Below are positions 27,047 to 36,202 of a stretch of 64,000 nt of DNA, one piece after another. Source of the stretch: Parasphingopyxis marina (GTDB lineage Bacteria > Pseudomonadota > Alphaproteobacteria > Sphingomonadales > Sphingomonadaceae); contig NZ_JACJVJ010000001.1 of NCBI RefSeq assembly GCF_014237875.1, forward strand, positions 112,501 to 176,500, in the 5' to 3' direction. A program made the translations under genes and the position numbers. The notes beneath the pieces were generated by a model. It made no database searches and was not told where the DNA came from. It worked only from the letters and a program-made list of their open reading frames with translations. The first letter of the stretch is position 1. Every line of letters begins with the position of its first letter.

Positions 27047-28069
27047 CTAGTCGAAAAGCCCGCTATCGCTGTCGGGCGGCGGGTTGAGACCGAGATGCTT
27101 CCAGCCCCTGGCGTTGAGCGCCCGGCCGCGCGCCGTGCGGGCGACAAGACCAAGCTGGATCAGATAGGGTTCGATCACTTCCTCGATCGTGTCGCGCGGT
27201 TCGGAGAGCCCGGCGGCGAGCGTTTCGACGCCGACCGGCCCGCCTTTGTAGATATCGGCGATCATCGTCAGATAGCGCCGATCCATCATGTCGAGGCCAA
27301 GCCTATCGACTTCCAGGCGCGTCAGCGCAGCATCGGCCGCCTTGGCATCGACCTGTTGCGATCCATCGACATGGGCGAAATCGCGGACCCGGCGCAGCAA
27401 CCGCCCGGCGATCCGCGGCGTACCCCGGGCGCGGGCGGCGATCTCGTGCGCGCCATCGTCGGTAATGGGAAGATCGAGCAGGGAGGCGGCGCGCCGCACG
27501 ACCAGTTCCAGCTCCTCGATGCTGTAGAAGGTGAGGCGAACGGGAATGCCGAAGCGGTCGCGCAGCGGCGTCGTGATCAGCCCCTGACGCGTCGTCGCGC
27601 CGACCAGGGTGAAGCGCGGCAGGTCGATCCGCACGCTGCGCGCGGATGGCCCCTCGCCGATGATGAGATCGAGCGCACGGTCCTCCATCGCCGGATAGAG
27701 AATTTCCTCGACCGTGGGGTTCAGCCGGTGAATCTCGTCGATGAACAGGACGTCGCCATCCTCCAGGTTCGTGAGCAGCGCCGCGAGATCGCCGGCCTTG
27801 GCGATGACCGGGCCGGAGGTGGCGCGGAAACCGACGCCGAGCTCGCGCGCGACGATCTGCGCCAAGGTCGTCTTGCCGAGACCCGGCGGGCCGAACAGCA
27901 TGACATGATCGAGCGCATCGTCGCGGCCCTTGGCCGCCTCGATAAACACGCGCAGGTTATCGCAGGCCGCCTTCTGCCCGATAAACTCGGCGAGCGTCTT
28001 GGGCCGCAGCGCCGCATCGGCATCCTCGGCCTTGCGCTCGGGCGCGATCATGCGGTCGGCGTCGGTCAT
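27047..28069 (-). CDS. ruvB: Holliday junction branch-migration helicase RuvB
   Basis: The AAA+ motor of RuvAB, which drives branch migration of Holliday junctions. The 340-residue product has Walker A GPPGLGKT (residues 60-67), Walker B VLFIDEIH, sensor [20 protein letters not shown] and a C-terminal winged helix with GWKHLGL. It is last in the operon ruvC-ruvA-small ORF-ruvB. Its ATG overlaps the stop of the upstream small ORF as ATGA. Confidence 0.98.
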   Translation of the reverse strand: MTDADRMIAPERKAEDADAALRPKTLAEFIGQKAACDNLRVFIEAAKGRDDALDHVMLFGPPGLGKTTLAQIVARELGVGFRATSGPVIAKAGDLAALLTNLEDGDVLFIDEIHRLNPTVEEILYPAMEDRALDLIIGEGPSARSVRIDLPRFTLVGATTRQGLITTPLRDRFGIPVRLTFYSIEELELVVRRAASLLDLPITDDGAHEIAARARGTPRIAGRLLRRVRDFAHVDGSQQVDAKAADAALTRLEVDRLGLDMMDRRYLTMIADIYKGGPVGVETLAAGLSEPRDTIEEVIEPYLIQLGLVARTARGRALNARGWKHLGLNPPPDSDSGLFD

Positions 28070-28209
28070 CGCATCAGGAACCCGATGACGACGCCGATCA
28101 GTAGGATGACTGTCAGCAGCGGCAGGAAGGAAAGAGGGCGCGGCACGGTTATCCGCGCGCGGGCCGCTTCGATTTCTTCCGGCGTCAATTCCTCAAGTTC
28201 CTCTTTCAT
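28066..28209 (-). CDS. 47-codon membrane microprotein between ruvA and ruvB
   Basis: A short ORF lies exactly between ruvA and ruvB, with its ATG overlapping the ruvA stop (ATGA) and its own stop overlapping the ruvB ATG (ATGA). The product begins [20 protein letters not shown], an acidic amphipathic head, followed by a Pro-containing turn and one hydrophobic helix ([18 protein letters not shown]) ending in Arg. Junctions of this kind on both sides are strong evidence of translation. I do not recognise a family. The membrane helix is unexpected in a DNA-repair operon. Coupling for ruvB translation, a protein tether, or both are possible. Confidence 0.72.
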   Translation of the reverse strand: MKEELEELTPEEIEAARARITVPRPLSFLPLLTVILLIGVVIGFLMR

Positions 28210-28802
28210 TTCGCCGCCTTTTTCAGCGCCGTCCGCACCAGTGCGTCGAGCGTTGCGTCATCGCCGAGCTCGCCCTGCGCTGCCGCCACCGCCCGGCTCG
28301 CTTCGGCGGGCTTGAAGCCGAGGTTGAGCAGCGCGGAAACGGCGTCGGCCGAGGCGCTGCCCGCTGCCGGAACCGCGACGCCGCCCGGGGCCGCCGCGAT
28401 GCCGCCGACCTTGTCCTTCAATTCATTGACGATGCGCGAAGCGAGTTTCGGGCCGACACCGGGCGAGCGGGCGACCATCGCTGCATCGCCCACTGCAATC
28501 GCGCTTTGCAGCTCTACCGTCTCGAGCGTCGAGAGGATCGCGAGCGCGACCTTGCTGCCGACGCCCTGCACGCTGCCGAGCAGCCGGAACCAGTCCCGCT
28601 CCGATGCGCTGGCAAAGCCGATCAGCCGGATAAAATCGTCGCCGACCAGCATTTCAGTATGGATCGTCACCTCGCCGCCGACCGGGCCGAGCGCCTGCAA
28701 AGTGCGCGAGGACGCGGAAACCAGATAGCCGACGCCGTTCACGTCGATCACGGCATGATCGCTGGCACTTGCTTCGAGCACACCCTTCAGCTTGGCGATC
28801 AC
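28206..28802 (-). CDS. ruvA: Holliday junction DNA helicase subunit RuvA
   Basis: A tetrameric Holliday-junction-binding protein that loads RuvB. The 198-residue product has the OB-fold domain ([33 protein letters not shown]), the two helix-hairpin-helix motifs ([40 protein letters not shown]), an Ala/Gly/Pro-rich linker and the C-terminal RuvB-contacting domain ([16 protein letters not shown]). The start overlaps the ruvC stop as ATGA. Confidence 0.98.
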   Translation of the reverse strand: MIAKLKGVLEASASDHAVIDVNGVGYLVSASSRTLQALGPVGGEVTIHTEMLVGDDFIRLIGFASASERDWFRLLGSVQGVGSKVALAILSTLETVELQSAIAVGDAAMVARSPGVGPKLASRIVNELKDKVGGIAAAPGGVAVPAAGSASADAVSALLNLGFKPAEASRAVAAAQGELGDDATLDALVRTALKKAAK

Positions 28803-29293
28803 GCGGCTTGCTCCCCAAGCGATTTCGCCCCGGCATGGTGGGCATGGGTGATCGCCACCGCCAGCGCATCGGCGGCGTCCGCGCCTACGATTTTCGCGCC
28901 GGGTAACAGGATGGCGAGCATCGCTTGGATCTGGGTCTTGTCCGCCTTGCCGACGCCAACGACGCTCTTCTTCACCTGCCGCGCCGCATATTCGCCGATC
29001 TCCACCCCCGCCCGCGCAGCTCCCAGCAGCACGACGCCGCGCGCCTGGCCGAGTTTCAATGTGCTTTGCGGATTGACGTTGACGAACACCTCCTCGACCG
29101 CCGCGGCATCGGGATCGTGTGCCTCAATAACCTCCCGGAGCGCGAGATCGAGCATATGGAGACGGCTCGCCAACGGCGATTTAGCATCCGTGCGGATTTC
29201 GCCATTGGCGATATGGCTGAGCCGGTTGCCTTGCGACCGGATAACGCCCCAGCCGGTCGTGCCGAGACCGGGGTCGAGACCAAGAATAATCAT
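28799..29293 (-). CDS. ruvC: Crossover junction endodeoxyribonuclease RuvC
   Basis: The resolvase that cuts Holliday junctions symmetrically. The 164-residue product starts [18 protein letters not shown], containing the first catalytic Asp (DPG). The acidic residues of [20 protein letters not shown] and the C-terminal [15 protein letters not shown] complete the RNase-H-like site. No GTTC-N7-GTTC box lies upstream. It heads the operon ruvC-ruvA-small ORF-ruvB. Confidence 0.97.
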   Translation of the reverse strand: MIILGLDPGLGTTGWGVIRSQGNRLSHIANGEIRTDAKSPLASRLHMLDLALREVIEAHDPDAAAVEEVFVNVNPQSTLKLGQARGVVLLGAARAGVEIGEYAARQVKKSVVGVGKADKTQIQAMLAILLPGAKIVGADAADALAVAITHAHHAGAKSLGEQAA

Positions 29294-29338
29294 GGGCGAA
29301 ACTCTAGCCCGCGCGCGTCAAGCGAGGAAGGGGGCGGA

Positions 29339-30361
29339 TCAGCGCTTTTGGGGGCGGGATTCGAATTGCGGGCGTTTCACGTTCCAGATCAGCCCCAGCT
29401 TTTCCATGGCGACGATTACCCAGCCCGTCATATCGACCTCGAACCGGCCGACCCTGGTGAAGGCAGAGCGCGGATGCGCGTGATGGTTATTGTGCCAGCC
29501 CTCGCCGAGCGAGATCAGCGCGATGAACCAGTTGTTGCGCGCTTCGCCCTGCCCCTCGAACCGCTTGTAGCCGTAACGATGGCCGAAGCTGTTGACCGCG
29601 GCGATGGCGTGCAGAGCGAGCGCCATGCGCAGGAAGCCGGCGACCATGACGGTGCCGATCACCGCACCGGCGCCGCCGATGGCGTAACCCCAAAGTGCCG
29701 GCAACAGCAGCAACGACACCGCAAACCACAGATAGCGCGTCTTGTGCGACCATTCGATCACCGGATCGCCGACCACGCCTTTGCCGTACACATCCATGTC
29801 GGTCATGCAGTCGTCATAAGCCCAGCCGAGATGCGAATGTTTGAGGCCCTTGCGCCCGTCAAGCGCGCGGCCGTGCCCGTCATAATAGGGACTGTGGATG
29901 TCGCCGGGCTTGTCGGACAGCGCATGGTGGCGGCGATGATCGGCGACCCAGCGCTTGAGCGACCCGTAAACGCCCATCTGCGCGAGCGCGCCCAGCGCAT
30001 AGCGCATCGGCGTCGATGTCTCGAAGCTCTTATGCGTGAAATAGCGATGATAGGCGATCGACATGCCGAGAATATTGAGCACGTAGAACAGAGCGAAGCC
30101 CGTCCATTCGACCCAGCCTGTCGGAAAGAGAATGATATAGGCGATCGCGGCCATCGCCCCGCCCTGTTTAACGGCAGCGTAAAAGAGATGCTCGCGCCGC
30201 CGCGACAGCGCCTCGCGCGTGCCGAAGCGCACGCCGACGAGCCCGCGCTCGATCAGCAGATCTTCGGTGGGAGAGCCGGGTGCGGGGGAAAGGGGCGCGC
30301 GCAATTGCGGGGCCTCCACGAGACCCTGCTTGCCGTTCCTGTCGATATATCGCGTTGCCAT
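29339..30361 (-). CDS. Membrane fatty-acid (acyl-CoA type) desaturase
   Basis: A 340-residue integral-membrane di-iron desaturase that introduces a double bond, probably delta-9, into acyl chains of membrane lipids. The three histidine boxes are present: HRYFTH, HRRHH and HNNHH, spaced as in the stearoyl-CoA/acyl-lipid family. Membrane helices flank them (AAIAYIILFPTGWVEWTGFA, and YLWFAVSLLLLPALWGYAIG). The ATG has a GGAGG sequence upstream. An AT-rich 98-base gap precedes it with a plausible promoter, so it is transcribed alone. The acyl substrate is not determinable here. Confidence 0.93.
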   Translation of the reverse strand: MATRYIDRNGKQGLVEAPQLRAPLSPAPGSPTEDLLIERGLVGVRFGTREALSRRREHLFYAAVKQGGAMAAIAYIILFPTGWVEWTGFALFYVLNILGMSIAYHRYFTHKSFETSTPMRYALGALAQMGVYGSLKRWVADHRRHHALSDKPGDIHSPYYDGHGRALDGRKGLKHSHLGWAYDDCMTDMDVYGKGVVGDPVIEWSHKTRYLWFAVSLLLLPALWGYAIGGAGAVIGTVMVAGFLRMALALHAIAAVNSFGHRYGYKRFEGQGEARNNWFIALISLGEGWHNNHHAHPRSAFTRVGRFEVDMTGWVIVAMEKLGLIWNVKRPQFESRPQKR

Positions 30362-30395
30362 TGCCTGTCCGCCTCCGAAGCCGGATCAAGCAATA

Positions 30396-30423
30396 AAAAT
30401 ACACGAATTTTTAACTATTGCAA
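30396..30423 (-). promoter_or_regulatory. Putative promoter of the desaturase gene, with a flanking direct repeat
   Basis: On the minus strand TTGCAA (30418-30423) and TATTTT (30396-30401) are separated by 16 bases, an acceptable -35/-10 pair in an unusually AT-rich stretch. A 9-base direct repeat TTAACTATT occurs at 30411-30419, overlapping the -35, and at 30452-30460, a spacing of 41 bases. Confidence 0.45.
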
Positions 30424-30459
30424 AAGCGTAAAATTATTACGTCAACGCCCGTTAACTAT

Positions 30460-31203
30460 TTATCCGAGCTTCTCCATGATCTCGTCGGACACATCATAAT
30501 TACCCCAGACGGTCTGGACGTCGTCATTATCGTCGAGCGCGTCGATCAGGTTCATCAGAGTCGCGGCGTCCTTTTCATTGACCTCGACTTCGACCGAGGG
30601 CCGCCAGGCGAGCTTCGCACCTTCCGGTTCCCCGACCGATTTTTCCAGTTCGCCGACCACGGCGTGGAGATCGTCGGCGGCCGTCCAGATCTCATGGCTT
30701 TCGCTATCGGACTGGATATCCTCCGCGCCGGCCTCCAGCGCAGCCTCCAGCATCTTCTCGGAATTACCGGCGCTCGCCGGATAGGTGATCAGGCCGAGCC
30801 GTTCGAAACCGTGCGCGACGGAACCCGATTCGCCCATATTGCCGCCATTCTTCGAAAAGATCGTGCGGACATCGGTGACCGTGCGGTTGCGGTTGTCGGT
30901 CAGGGTTTCGACGATCAGGCTGACGCCGCCGGGGCCGAAGCCCTCGAAACGAATTTCCTCGTAATTGTCCGCATCGCCCATGCTCGCCTTGTCGATAGCG
31001 CGCTGGATATTGTCCTTGGGCATGGACTGGCCGCGCGCCGTGTTGACCGCGAGGCGGAGGCGCGGGTTCATGTCGGGATCGGGCGTGCCCATCTTGGCCG
31101 CGACGGTGATCTCGCGGCTCAGCTTGGAAAATAGCGCCGCGCGCTTTTTATCCTGTGCGCCCTTGCGGTGCATGATGTTCTTGAATTTGGAATGGCCTGC
31201 CAT
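30460..31203 (-). CDS. YebC/PmpR-family protein
   Basis: A 247-residue protein of the YebC/PmpR group, known as transcriptional regulator in some species and as ribosome-associated factor for proline-rich stalling in others. The N-terminus [20 protein letters not shown] is diagnostic. The central [20 protein letters not shown] is conserved. Length is normal. It is preceded by a stretch ending TTTTTTGCTACTTTTGAAGG and lies on the minus strand between two unrelated genes. Its target is not inferable. Confidence 0.95.
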   Translation of the reverse strand: MAGHSKFKNIMHRKGAQDKKRAALFSKLSREITVAAKMGTPDPDMNPRLRLAVNTARGQSMPKDNIQRAIDKASMGDADNYEEIRFEGFGPGGVSLIVETLTDNRNRTVTDVRTIFSKNGGNMGESGSVAHGFERLGLITYPASAGNSEKMLEAALEAGAEDIQSDSESHEIWTAADDLHAVVGELEKSVGEPEGAKLAWRPSVEVEVNEKDAATLMNLIDALDDNDDVQTVWGNYDVSDEIMEKLG

Positions 31204-31271
31204 GGTCTCGTTTTTTGCTACTTTTGAAGGAATGCGGGGGCCTTAGCTTAGCGGGACGCCCATCTGCAACG

Positions 31272-31763
31272 TCAAAGCCGCTTCTGCCACCAGCCGACAT
31301 CGCGCCAGCCGCCGAATTTCCAGCCGACCTCGCGATAGACGCCGATCTTCTCGAAGCCCACAGCTTCGTGGAGCGCGATGCTGGCATCGTTGGGAAGCGC
31401 GATACCGGCAAAGGCGGCGTGCATCTCATGCCGCGCCAGCAGCGGCAGCAATTCGGCATAAAGCGCCCGACCGATGCCCTCGCCGGCGCGGTTTTGCGGC
31501 ACATAGATCGCAACGTCGCAGGAAAAGCGATAGGCTTCGCGCAGCCGGTGCGGCGAACCATAGGCATAGCCTGCGACACGACCGTTGCGTACCGCCACGA
31601 CCCATCCATGCGAGGCCCCATAGCCTTCGATCCGCCGCTTCATCTCGCGAACCGAGGGCACTTCTTCCTCGAAGCTGACCCAGGTTTCCTCGACGAAAGG
31701 CGCGTAGATGTCGCGGCACGCCTCCGCGTCTTCGGGCCGGCCGGGGCGGACCCCGATCGTCAC
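31272..31763 (-). CDS. GNAT acetyltransferase, phosphinothricin acetyltransferase-like
   Basis: A 163-residue acetyltransferase closest to the PAT/MnaT group, which acetylates amino-acid-type amines including methionine derivatives and phosphinothricin. Signature stretches are [49 protein letters not shown] (acetyl-CoA loop), [17 protein letters not shown] and [14 protein letters not shown]. The start overlaps the stop of the YbjQ-like gene as ATGA, so these two form one unit. The physiological substrate is unknown. Confidence 0.88.
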   Translation of the reverse strand: MTIGVRPGRPEDAEACRDIYAPFVEETWVSFEEEVPSVREMKRRIEGYGASHGWVVAVRNGRVAGYAYGSPHRLREAYRFSCDVAIYVPQNRAGEGIGRALYAELLPLLARHEMHAAFAGIALPNDASIALHEAVGFEKIGVYREVGWKFGGWRDVGWWQKRL

Positions 31764-32080
31764 CCGAGCTTTACGGCGGTGCCCGAGACCGAAACCATCA
31801 GCATCGATCCCGTTTCGCCGATCACCTCATAATCGAGATCGACGCCGACAATCGCATCGGCATCCGCATCCTCGGCCTCATGTTCGAGATCGGCAAAGGC
31901 TTCGCGCCGGGCGGTCTTCAGCGCCTTTTCATAGGCGCCCGCGCGTCCACCAACGATATCGCGAACCTTGGCGAACATATCCGAAAAGATATTGGCGCCG
32001 ATAATCGCCTCGCCCGTCACGACACCGCAATAGCGCGTGATCGGACGGCCTTCGATGGTCGGCGTGGTGGTGATGATCAT
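31760..32080 (-). CDS. YbjQ-family (UPF0145) protein
   Basis: A 106-residue protein starting [20 protein letters not shown], with [20 protein letters not shown] and a C-terminal half rich in acidic residues ([14 protein letters not shown]). This is the YbjQ/UPF0145 pattern; the family forms ring-shaped pentamers and is annotated as heavy-metal binding on weak evidence. The stop overlaps the start of the following GNAT gene. It is preceded by the GapR-type gene on the same strand, 38 bases away. Confidence 0.9.
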   Translation of the reverse strand: MIITTTPTIEGRPITRYCGVVTGEAIIGANIFSDMFAKVRDIVGGRAGAYEKALKTARREAFADLEHEAEDADADAIVGVDLDYEVIGETGSMLMVSVSGTAVKLG

Positions 32081-32118
32081 CTATGGCAGCTCCTCGAAAC
32101 AAGACGCTCCCTATAGAC

Positions 32119-32361
32119 CTATTCGATGCCGAGCGCAGCCTTGTAGGTTTCCAGCAGGTCGTCCTGCTCGCGCCTGTCCTGAGTGTCCATTTTCCTGAGG
32201 CGAACGACCTGGCGCATGACCTTGGGATCATAGCCGACGGCCTTGGCCTCGGCATAAACATCGCGAATATCGTCGGCCATGGCCTTCTTTTCTTCCTCGA
32301 GCCTTTCGATTCGCTCGATCAGCAGCCGCAACCTGTCCGCCTGTACCGCGCCTTCCGCCAT
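32119..32361 (-). CDS. GapR-family DNA-binding protein (DUF2312)
   Basis: A nucleoid-associated protein of the DUF2312 family. The Caulobacter member GapR binds AT-rich, overtwisted DNA ahead of the replication fork and supports chromosome replication. The 80-residue product is all helical: RLRLLIERIERLEEEKKAMA and DDIRDVYAEAKAVGYDPKVM, then RQVVRLRK and a C-terminal helix. It is the usual length for the family. It lies in a row of minus-strand genes (DUF1244, GapR, YbjQ, GNAT), with gaps of about 40-60 bases. Confidence 0.92.
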   Translation of the reverse strand: MAEGAVQADRLRLLIERIERLEEEKKAMADDIRDVYAEAKAVGYDPKVMRQVVRLRKMDTQDRREQDDLLETYKAALGIE

Positions 32362-32422
32362 GATATGATCTTTCTTGCCTGGATGGGAGAGCGGGAGGCT
32401 CTAGGCGAGCCGCTCCCCGGGC

Positions 32423-32737
32423 TCAAGCATTCTTCGCTATGCTGTCCTGCATCCGCTGCAATTGTTCTTCAGTGGCCTCGCCCTGGAAGCAGCTTTTCCA
32501 TTCGTCATAAGGCATGCCGTAGATCGCCGCGCGCGCCGCATCCTTCGACAATTCCACGCCGCGGTCGGTCGACGCCTCGGCGATCCAGTCCGACAGACAA
32601 TTGCGACAAAAGCCGGCCAGACCCATCAAATCGATATTCTCGGCATCGCTGCGGTGCCGCAGATGCGCAACGAGACGCCGAAAGGCCGCCGCCGCCACGG
32701 CATCGTCGATTTCGGGCATGATCGGTTGGTCGCTCAT
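32423..32737 (-). CDS. DUF1244 protein
   Basis: A 104-residue protein of the DUF1244 family, widespread in proteobacteria and of unknown function. The conserved core is AFRRLVAHLRHRSDAENIDL then GLAGFCRNCLSDWIAEA, containing two conserved cysteines, followed by GMPYDEWKSCFQGEATEEQL. The cysteines and fixed length suggest metal or redox chemistry, but this is untested. It is divergent from pyruvate kinase across about 125 bases. Confidence 0.9.
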   Translation of the reverse strand: MSDQPIMPEIDDAVAAAAFRRLVAHLRHRSDAENIDLMGLAGFCRNCLSDWIAEASTDRGVELSKDAARAAIYGMPYDEWKSCFQGEATEEQLQRMQDSIAKNA

Positions 32738-32864
32738 CGATTGGCTCCTGTTCGCGCGGGAGGCCCCTCACGCGGTTTCGCTGTGCGCAGTTGCACTGTA
32801 ACGATAAGATTGTAGAGCCCCGAAGAGAAGGCAAGCCGTCTAGTACACGCCAAAGGGAGGCTTA

Positions 32865-34343
32865 GTGGCCGCAGATACCGCTCCGCGCCAGCGCAAGGTT
32901 CGCATCCTCGCAACCCTCGGTCCGTCCAGCGCGAATCCGGAAATGATCGGGAAGCTCTACCGCGCCGGGGCCGACGCCTTCCGGCTGAATATGAGCCATG
33001 GCAAGCATGAGGATCTCGAAGTCGCGATCGCAGCGATCCGCGCGCTTGAGCGCGATGTCCGGCGGCCGATGACGATTCTGGCCGATCTTCAGGGGCCAAA
33101 GCTCCGGGTCGGGCAATTCGCCGACGGGCTCGTCCAGCTCGAGCCCGGTTCGGCGTTCATAGTCGACCGCGACGAAACGCCCGGCGACAGGAGTCGCGTC
33201 ACCCTACCGCATCCTGAGGTCTTCGAGGCGATCGAAACGGGCGCGCGGCTGCTGCTCGACGACGGCAAGATCGTACTGCGGGTAACCGCCGCCGGAGCCG
33301 AGCGAATCGAGACCATCGTCGAGGTCGGCGGTCCGCTTTCAAACAATAAGGGCCTCAACGTCCCCGATGTGATCGTGCCGATGGCCGCGCTCACCGACAA
33401 GGATCGCGCGGACCTGACCTTTGCGCTCGACAATGGCGTCGACTGGATCGCTCTATCCTTCGTCCAGAAGCCCGAGGATGTGGCCGAGGCCCGGCAACTG
33501 ATCCAGGGGCGCGCCGCACTGCTCGCCAAGATCGAAAAGCCCTCGGCGGTCAGGCGGATCGACGAAATCCTCGAAACCGCCGATGCGGTCATGGTCGCGC
33601 GCGGCGATCTCGGCGTCGAACTGCCGCCCGAGGATGTGCCGCCCCTCCAGAAGCAGATCGTCGAAAAGGCGCGGATGCTGGGCCGACCGGTGGTGGTCGC
33701 AACGCAGATGCTCGAATCGATGATCCGCTCGCCGACCCCGACGCGCGCCGAAGTCTCGGACGTCGCGACCGCCGTCTATGACGGCGCCGATGCGATCATG
33801 CTCTCGGCGGAAAGCGCGGCCGGCGACTGGCCCGAGGAAGCGGTGCGGATGATGGATAAGATCGCGACCGCGGTCGAAGCCGATCCCTCGCACTGGGCGC
33901 GCGTCCATTTCACCGAGACCAAGCCCGACGCGACAAGCGCCGACGCGCTGGCCGAAGCCTCGAACGGGATCGCACAGACGGTGTCGGCGAGCGCGATCAT
34001 CTGTTTCACGACCTCGGGCTCGACCGCGCGGCGCGTCTCGCGCGAACGCCCCTCGGTGCCGCTGCTCGTGCTGACGCCGAAGCTGAAGACCGCGCGGCGT
34101 CTGGGCCTCCTCTGGGGCGCACATTCGGTGCACACCCGCGACGTCGCAAATTTCGAAGAGATGGTCGCCAAGTCGAAACGCATGGCACTACGCGCGCAGA
34201 TCGCCAAGGGCGGCGACCGGGTGATCGTGATGGCGGGCGTTCCCTTCGGCACGCCGGGGTCTACCAACGTGCTGCACATCGTTCGCCTTCTCGGCGACGA
34301 GCTGGAACGGCATACAGAGGACGAGATCGAACGGGACGACTAG
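32865..34343 (+). CDS. pyk: Pyruvate kinase
   Basis: Glycolytic enzyme converting phosphoenolpyruvate and ADP to pyruvate and ATP. The 492-residue product has the N-terminal KVRILATLGPSSANPEMIGK, the barrel signature LLAKIEKPSAVRRIDEILET with the catalytic Lys, followed by ADAVMVARGDLGVELP and VATQMLESMIRSPTPTRAEV. The C-terminal domain carries STARRVSRERPSVPLLVLTP. The start is a GTG with GGGAGG five bases upstream. It converges with the HAD gene, with a nine-base gap. Confidence 0.97.
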   Translation: MAADTAPRQRKVRILATLGPSSANPEMIGKLYRAGADAFRLNMSHGKHEDLEVAIAAIRALERDVRRPMTILADLQGPKLRVGQFADGLVQLEPGSAFIVDRDETPGDRSRVTLPHPEVFEAIETGARLLLDDGKIVLRVTAAGAERIETIVEVGGPLSNNKGLNVPDVIVPMAALTDKDRADLTFALDNGVDWIALSFVQKPEDVAEARQLIQGRAALLAKIEKPSAVRRIDEILETADAVMVARGDLGVELPPEDVPPLQKQIVEKARMLGRPVVVATQMLESMIRSPTPTRAEVSDVATAVYDGADAIMLSAESAAGDWPEEAVRMMDKIATAVEADPSHWARVHFTETKPDATSADALAEASNGIAQTVSASAIICFTTSGSTARRVSRERPSVPLLVLTPKLKTARRLGLLWGAHSVHTRDVANFEEMVAKSKRMALRAQIAKGGDRVIVMAGVPFGTPGSTNVLHIVRLLGDELERHTEDEIERDD

Positions 34344-34352
34344 GCTAAAGCT

Positions 34353-34961
34353 CTAGTCCAGCACGCCCCAATCGGCGAGCGCGGCTTCCAACCGCGCGGC
34401 ATCCTGAAAATGATGGCCGGCAAAGCCTTCCGCCTCGGCCGCGCGGATATTCTCCTCGCGATCGTCGATGAACAGGCCTTCACCGGGTGCCAGCCCGAAG
34501 CGCTTAAGCGCAAGCCGATAGATGGCCGGATCGGGCTTCAGCAGTTTCTCCTCGCCCGAAATCACGATGTCGCGGAAATGATCGATGACCGGCGCGGTCG
34601 GCCGGAACAGCGCCCAGAATTCGGTGCCGAAATTGGTGATCGCGTAGAGCGGCACATCGCGTTCGGCGAGCCGGCCGACCAGCGCATGGACGCCGGGCAC
34701 CGGGCCGGGGATGGTTTCCATCCAGCGATCAACATAGGCCTCGATCAGCGGCGCATGGTGGGGAAATTCGGCGCTCCGCTCCTCGACCATGGCCGCGAGC
34801 GGACGCCCGGCATCGTGCTGGGCATGCCAGTCGAAGGTTACGACGTTTTCAAGAACCCAGTCGCGCTCGTCCTCGTCCTCGATCAGTTTCTCGAAGAGGA
34901 AGCGGGGATCCCAGCGGTAAAGGACGTTGCCGACATCGAAGACGACGGCGCGTGCAGCCAT
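34353..34961 (-). CDS. HAD-family hydrolase (subfamily IA, YihX-like)
   Basis: A 202-residue haloacid-dehalogenase-fold phosphatase. Motif I is FDVGNVLYRWDP (nucleophile Asp9; the second Asp is Gly, as in YihX-like members), motif II is AITNFGTEFWALF, and motifs III-IV are LLKPDPAIYRLALKRFGL and GLFIDDREENIRAAEAEGF. The cap sits between motifs I and II. Substrate unknown, plausibly a sugar phosphate. The ATG overlaps the stop of rpmJ by one base, so it is in the same transcript as that ribosomal protein gene. Confidence 0.9.
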   Translation of the reverse strand: MAARAVVFDVGNVLYRWDPRFLFEKLIEDEDERDWVLENVVTFDWHAQHDAGRPLAAMVEERSAEFPHHAPLIEAYVDRWMETIPGPVPGVHALVGRLAERDVPLYAITNFGTEFWALFRPTAPVIDHFRDIVISGEEKLLKPDPAIYRLALKRFGLAPGEGLFIDDREENIRAAEAEGFAGHHFQDAARLEAALADWGVLD

Positions 34962-35086
34962 TAGCCCTGGCGCGCTTTGAACCTGCGATTGGTCTTGTTG
35001 ATCACATAGGTGCGGCCACGACGGCGAATCACGCGATTGTCGCGATGGCGGCCCTTGAGCGATTTCAGTGAATTACGGACTTTCAT
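34961..35086 (-). CDS. rpmJ: Ribosomal protein L36, cysteine-free type (bL36B)
   Basis: A 41-residue basic protein beginning [20 protein letters not shown] and continuing [20 protein letters not shown]. It is a component of the large ribosomal subunit. The zinc-binding cysteines of the C+ form are replaced, as in the alternative/YkgO type that alphaproteobacteria use. The ORF is easily missed because of its size. Its stop overlaps the start of the HAD gene as TAATG. A 120-base divergent region with the beta-propeller gene lies upstream. Confidence 0.95.
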   Translation of the reverse strand: MKVRNSLKSLKGRHRDNRVIRRRGRTYVINKTNRRFKARQG

Positions 35087-35206
35087 GGCGCTGCCCGGCC
35101 TTTTTCGTTAGTTCGGTTGTCGGAATTGAAGCGCGCAACTAGGTGGGCGCCACTTCAAAGTCAAGCTTTTACGGCCTTTTCGCCGGTTTTGGAGAGGATG
35201 AGAGAG

Positions 35207-36196
35207 ATGAAGCGGTTATTGCCTCTTTTCGCGGTGCTGGCCGCCTGTGCGGCCCCGGCCACGAGCGCCGAACCACCCTTTTCCGGCGATCTCCTGATTA
35301 CCGGCAACAAGGCCGAGGACACCGTAAGCATCATCGATCTGGGCAGCGGCGAGGAACTCGCCCGCCTCGAAACCGGCGACCAGCCGCATGAAATTGCGAT
35401 TTCTCCGGATGGCGCGCGCGCCGCGGTGGTTTCCTATGGCGGAACTACGGTCGACATCTTCGATATCGCTACGGCCAGCCGCGTGGACCGGATAGACCTT
35501 TCGCCCAACAGCCGACCGCACGGCCTGCTCTGGCTCGCCGACAACCGGCTCGTCGCAACCACCGAAGGCAGCGGCACGCTGACCATCGTGGATATGGATG
35601 ATGGCGCAATTTCGGCGATCGAGACCGGCCAGCAGGTTTCGCACATGGTCGCCGTCAATCCGGAACGCACGCGCGCTTATGTCACCAATATGGGATCGGG
35701 CACCGTCACGGCGATCGATCTGGAGGCAGGCGCAAAGATTCGCGATCTCGATGCCGGCGAATCGCCCGAGGGGCTGGCGCTGTCGCCGGATGGCGCCACA
35801 CTCTGGGTGGCGGACCGCGACAATGCGATGCTCTATGCCTTCGATACGGCGAACTTTGCGCGCACCGCCGAAATCCCGGTCGGCAATTTCCCCATCCGCG
35901 TCGCCGTGAGCCCCGATGGCGCGACCGTCGTCACCTCCAACTATGCCGATGGCGGCTTGACGCTCGTCGATGCGGAAACCCGCGATGTACGCCGGATCCT
36001 GACGATTTCCGGCAGCGCAAGCGCCGCACAGGTGACGATTCTCTTCTCGCCCGACGGACGGACGCTCTACGCCGCCGAGACCGGACGGGCGCGAGTCGCT
36101 GCCATCAATATGGATAGCGGCGAGGTAATCCGGCGCTATGATGCCGGCGAGGGAAGCGACGGGCTTGCGGTGACCCGGATCGAACCGACCGACTAG
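35207..36196 (+). CDS. Exported YncE-like beta-propeller protein
   Basis: A 329-residue secreted protein of the YVTN-type beta-propeller group. The signal peptide is MKRLLPLFAVLAACAAPATS. Repeats follow of the form VSIIDLGSGEELARLETGDQ, IAISPDGARAAVVSYGGTTV and LALSPDGATLWVADRDN, about 42 residues each and seven in number. Such proteins bind ligands or DNA in the periplasm; the specific role is not known. The start ATG at 35207 is chosen because GGAGAGG lies nine bases upstream; an ATG three codons earlier abuts that site. It converges with galE. Confidence 0.84.
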   Translation: MKRLLPLFAVLAACAAPATSAEPPFSGDLLITGNKAEDTVSIIDLGSGEELARLETGDQPHEIAISPDGARAAVVSYGGTTVDIFDIATASRVDRIDLSPNSRPHGLLWLADNRLVATTEGSGTLTIVDMDDGAISAIETGQQVSHMVAVNPERTRAYVTNMGSGTVTAIDLEAGAKIRDLDAGESPEGLALSPDGATLWVADRDNAMLYAFDTANFARTAEIPVGNFPIRVAVSPDGATVVTSNYADGGLTLVDAETRDVRRILTISGSASAAQVTILFSPDGRTLYAAETGRARVAAINMDSGEVIRRYDAGEGSDGLAVTRIEPTD

Positions 36197-36202
36197 AGCC
36201 GC

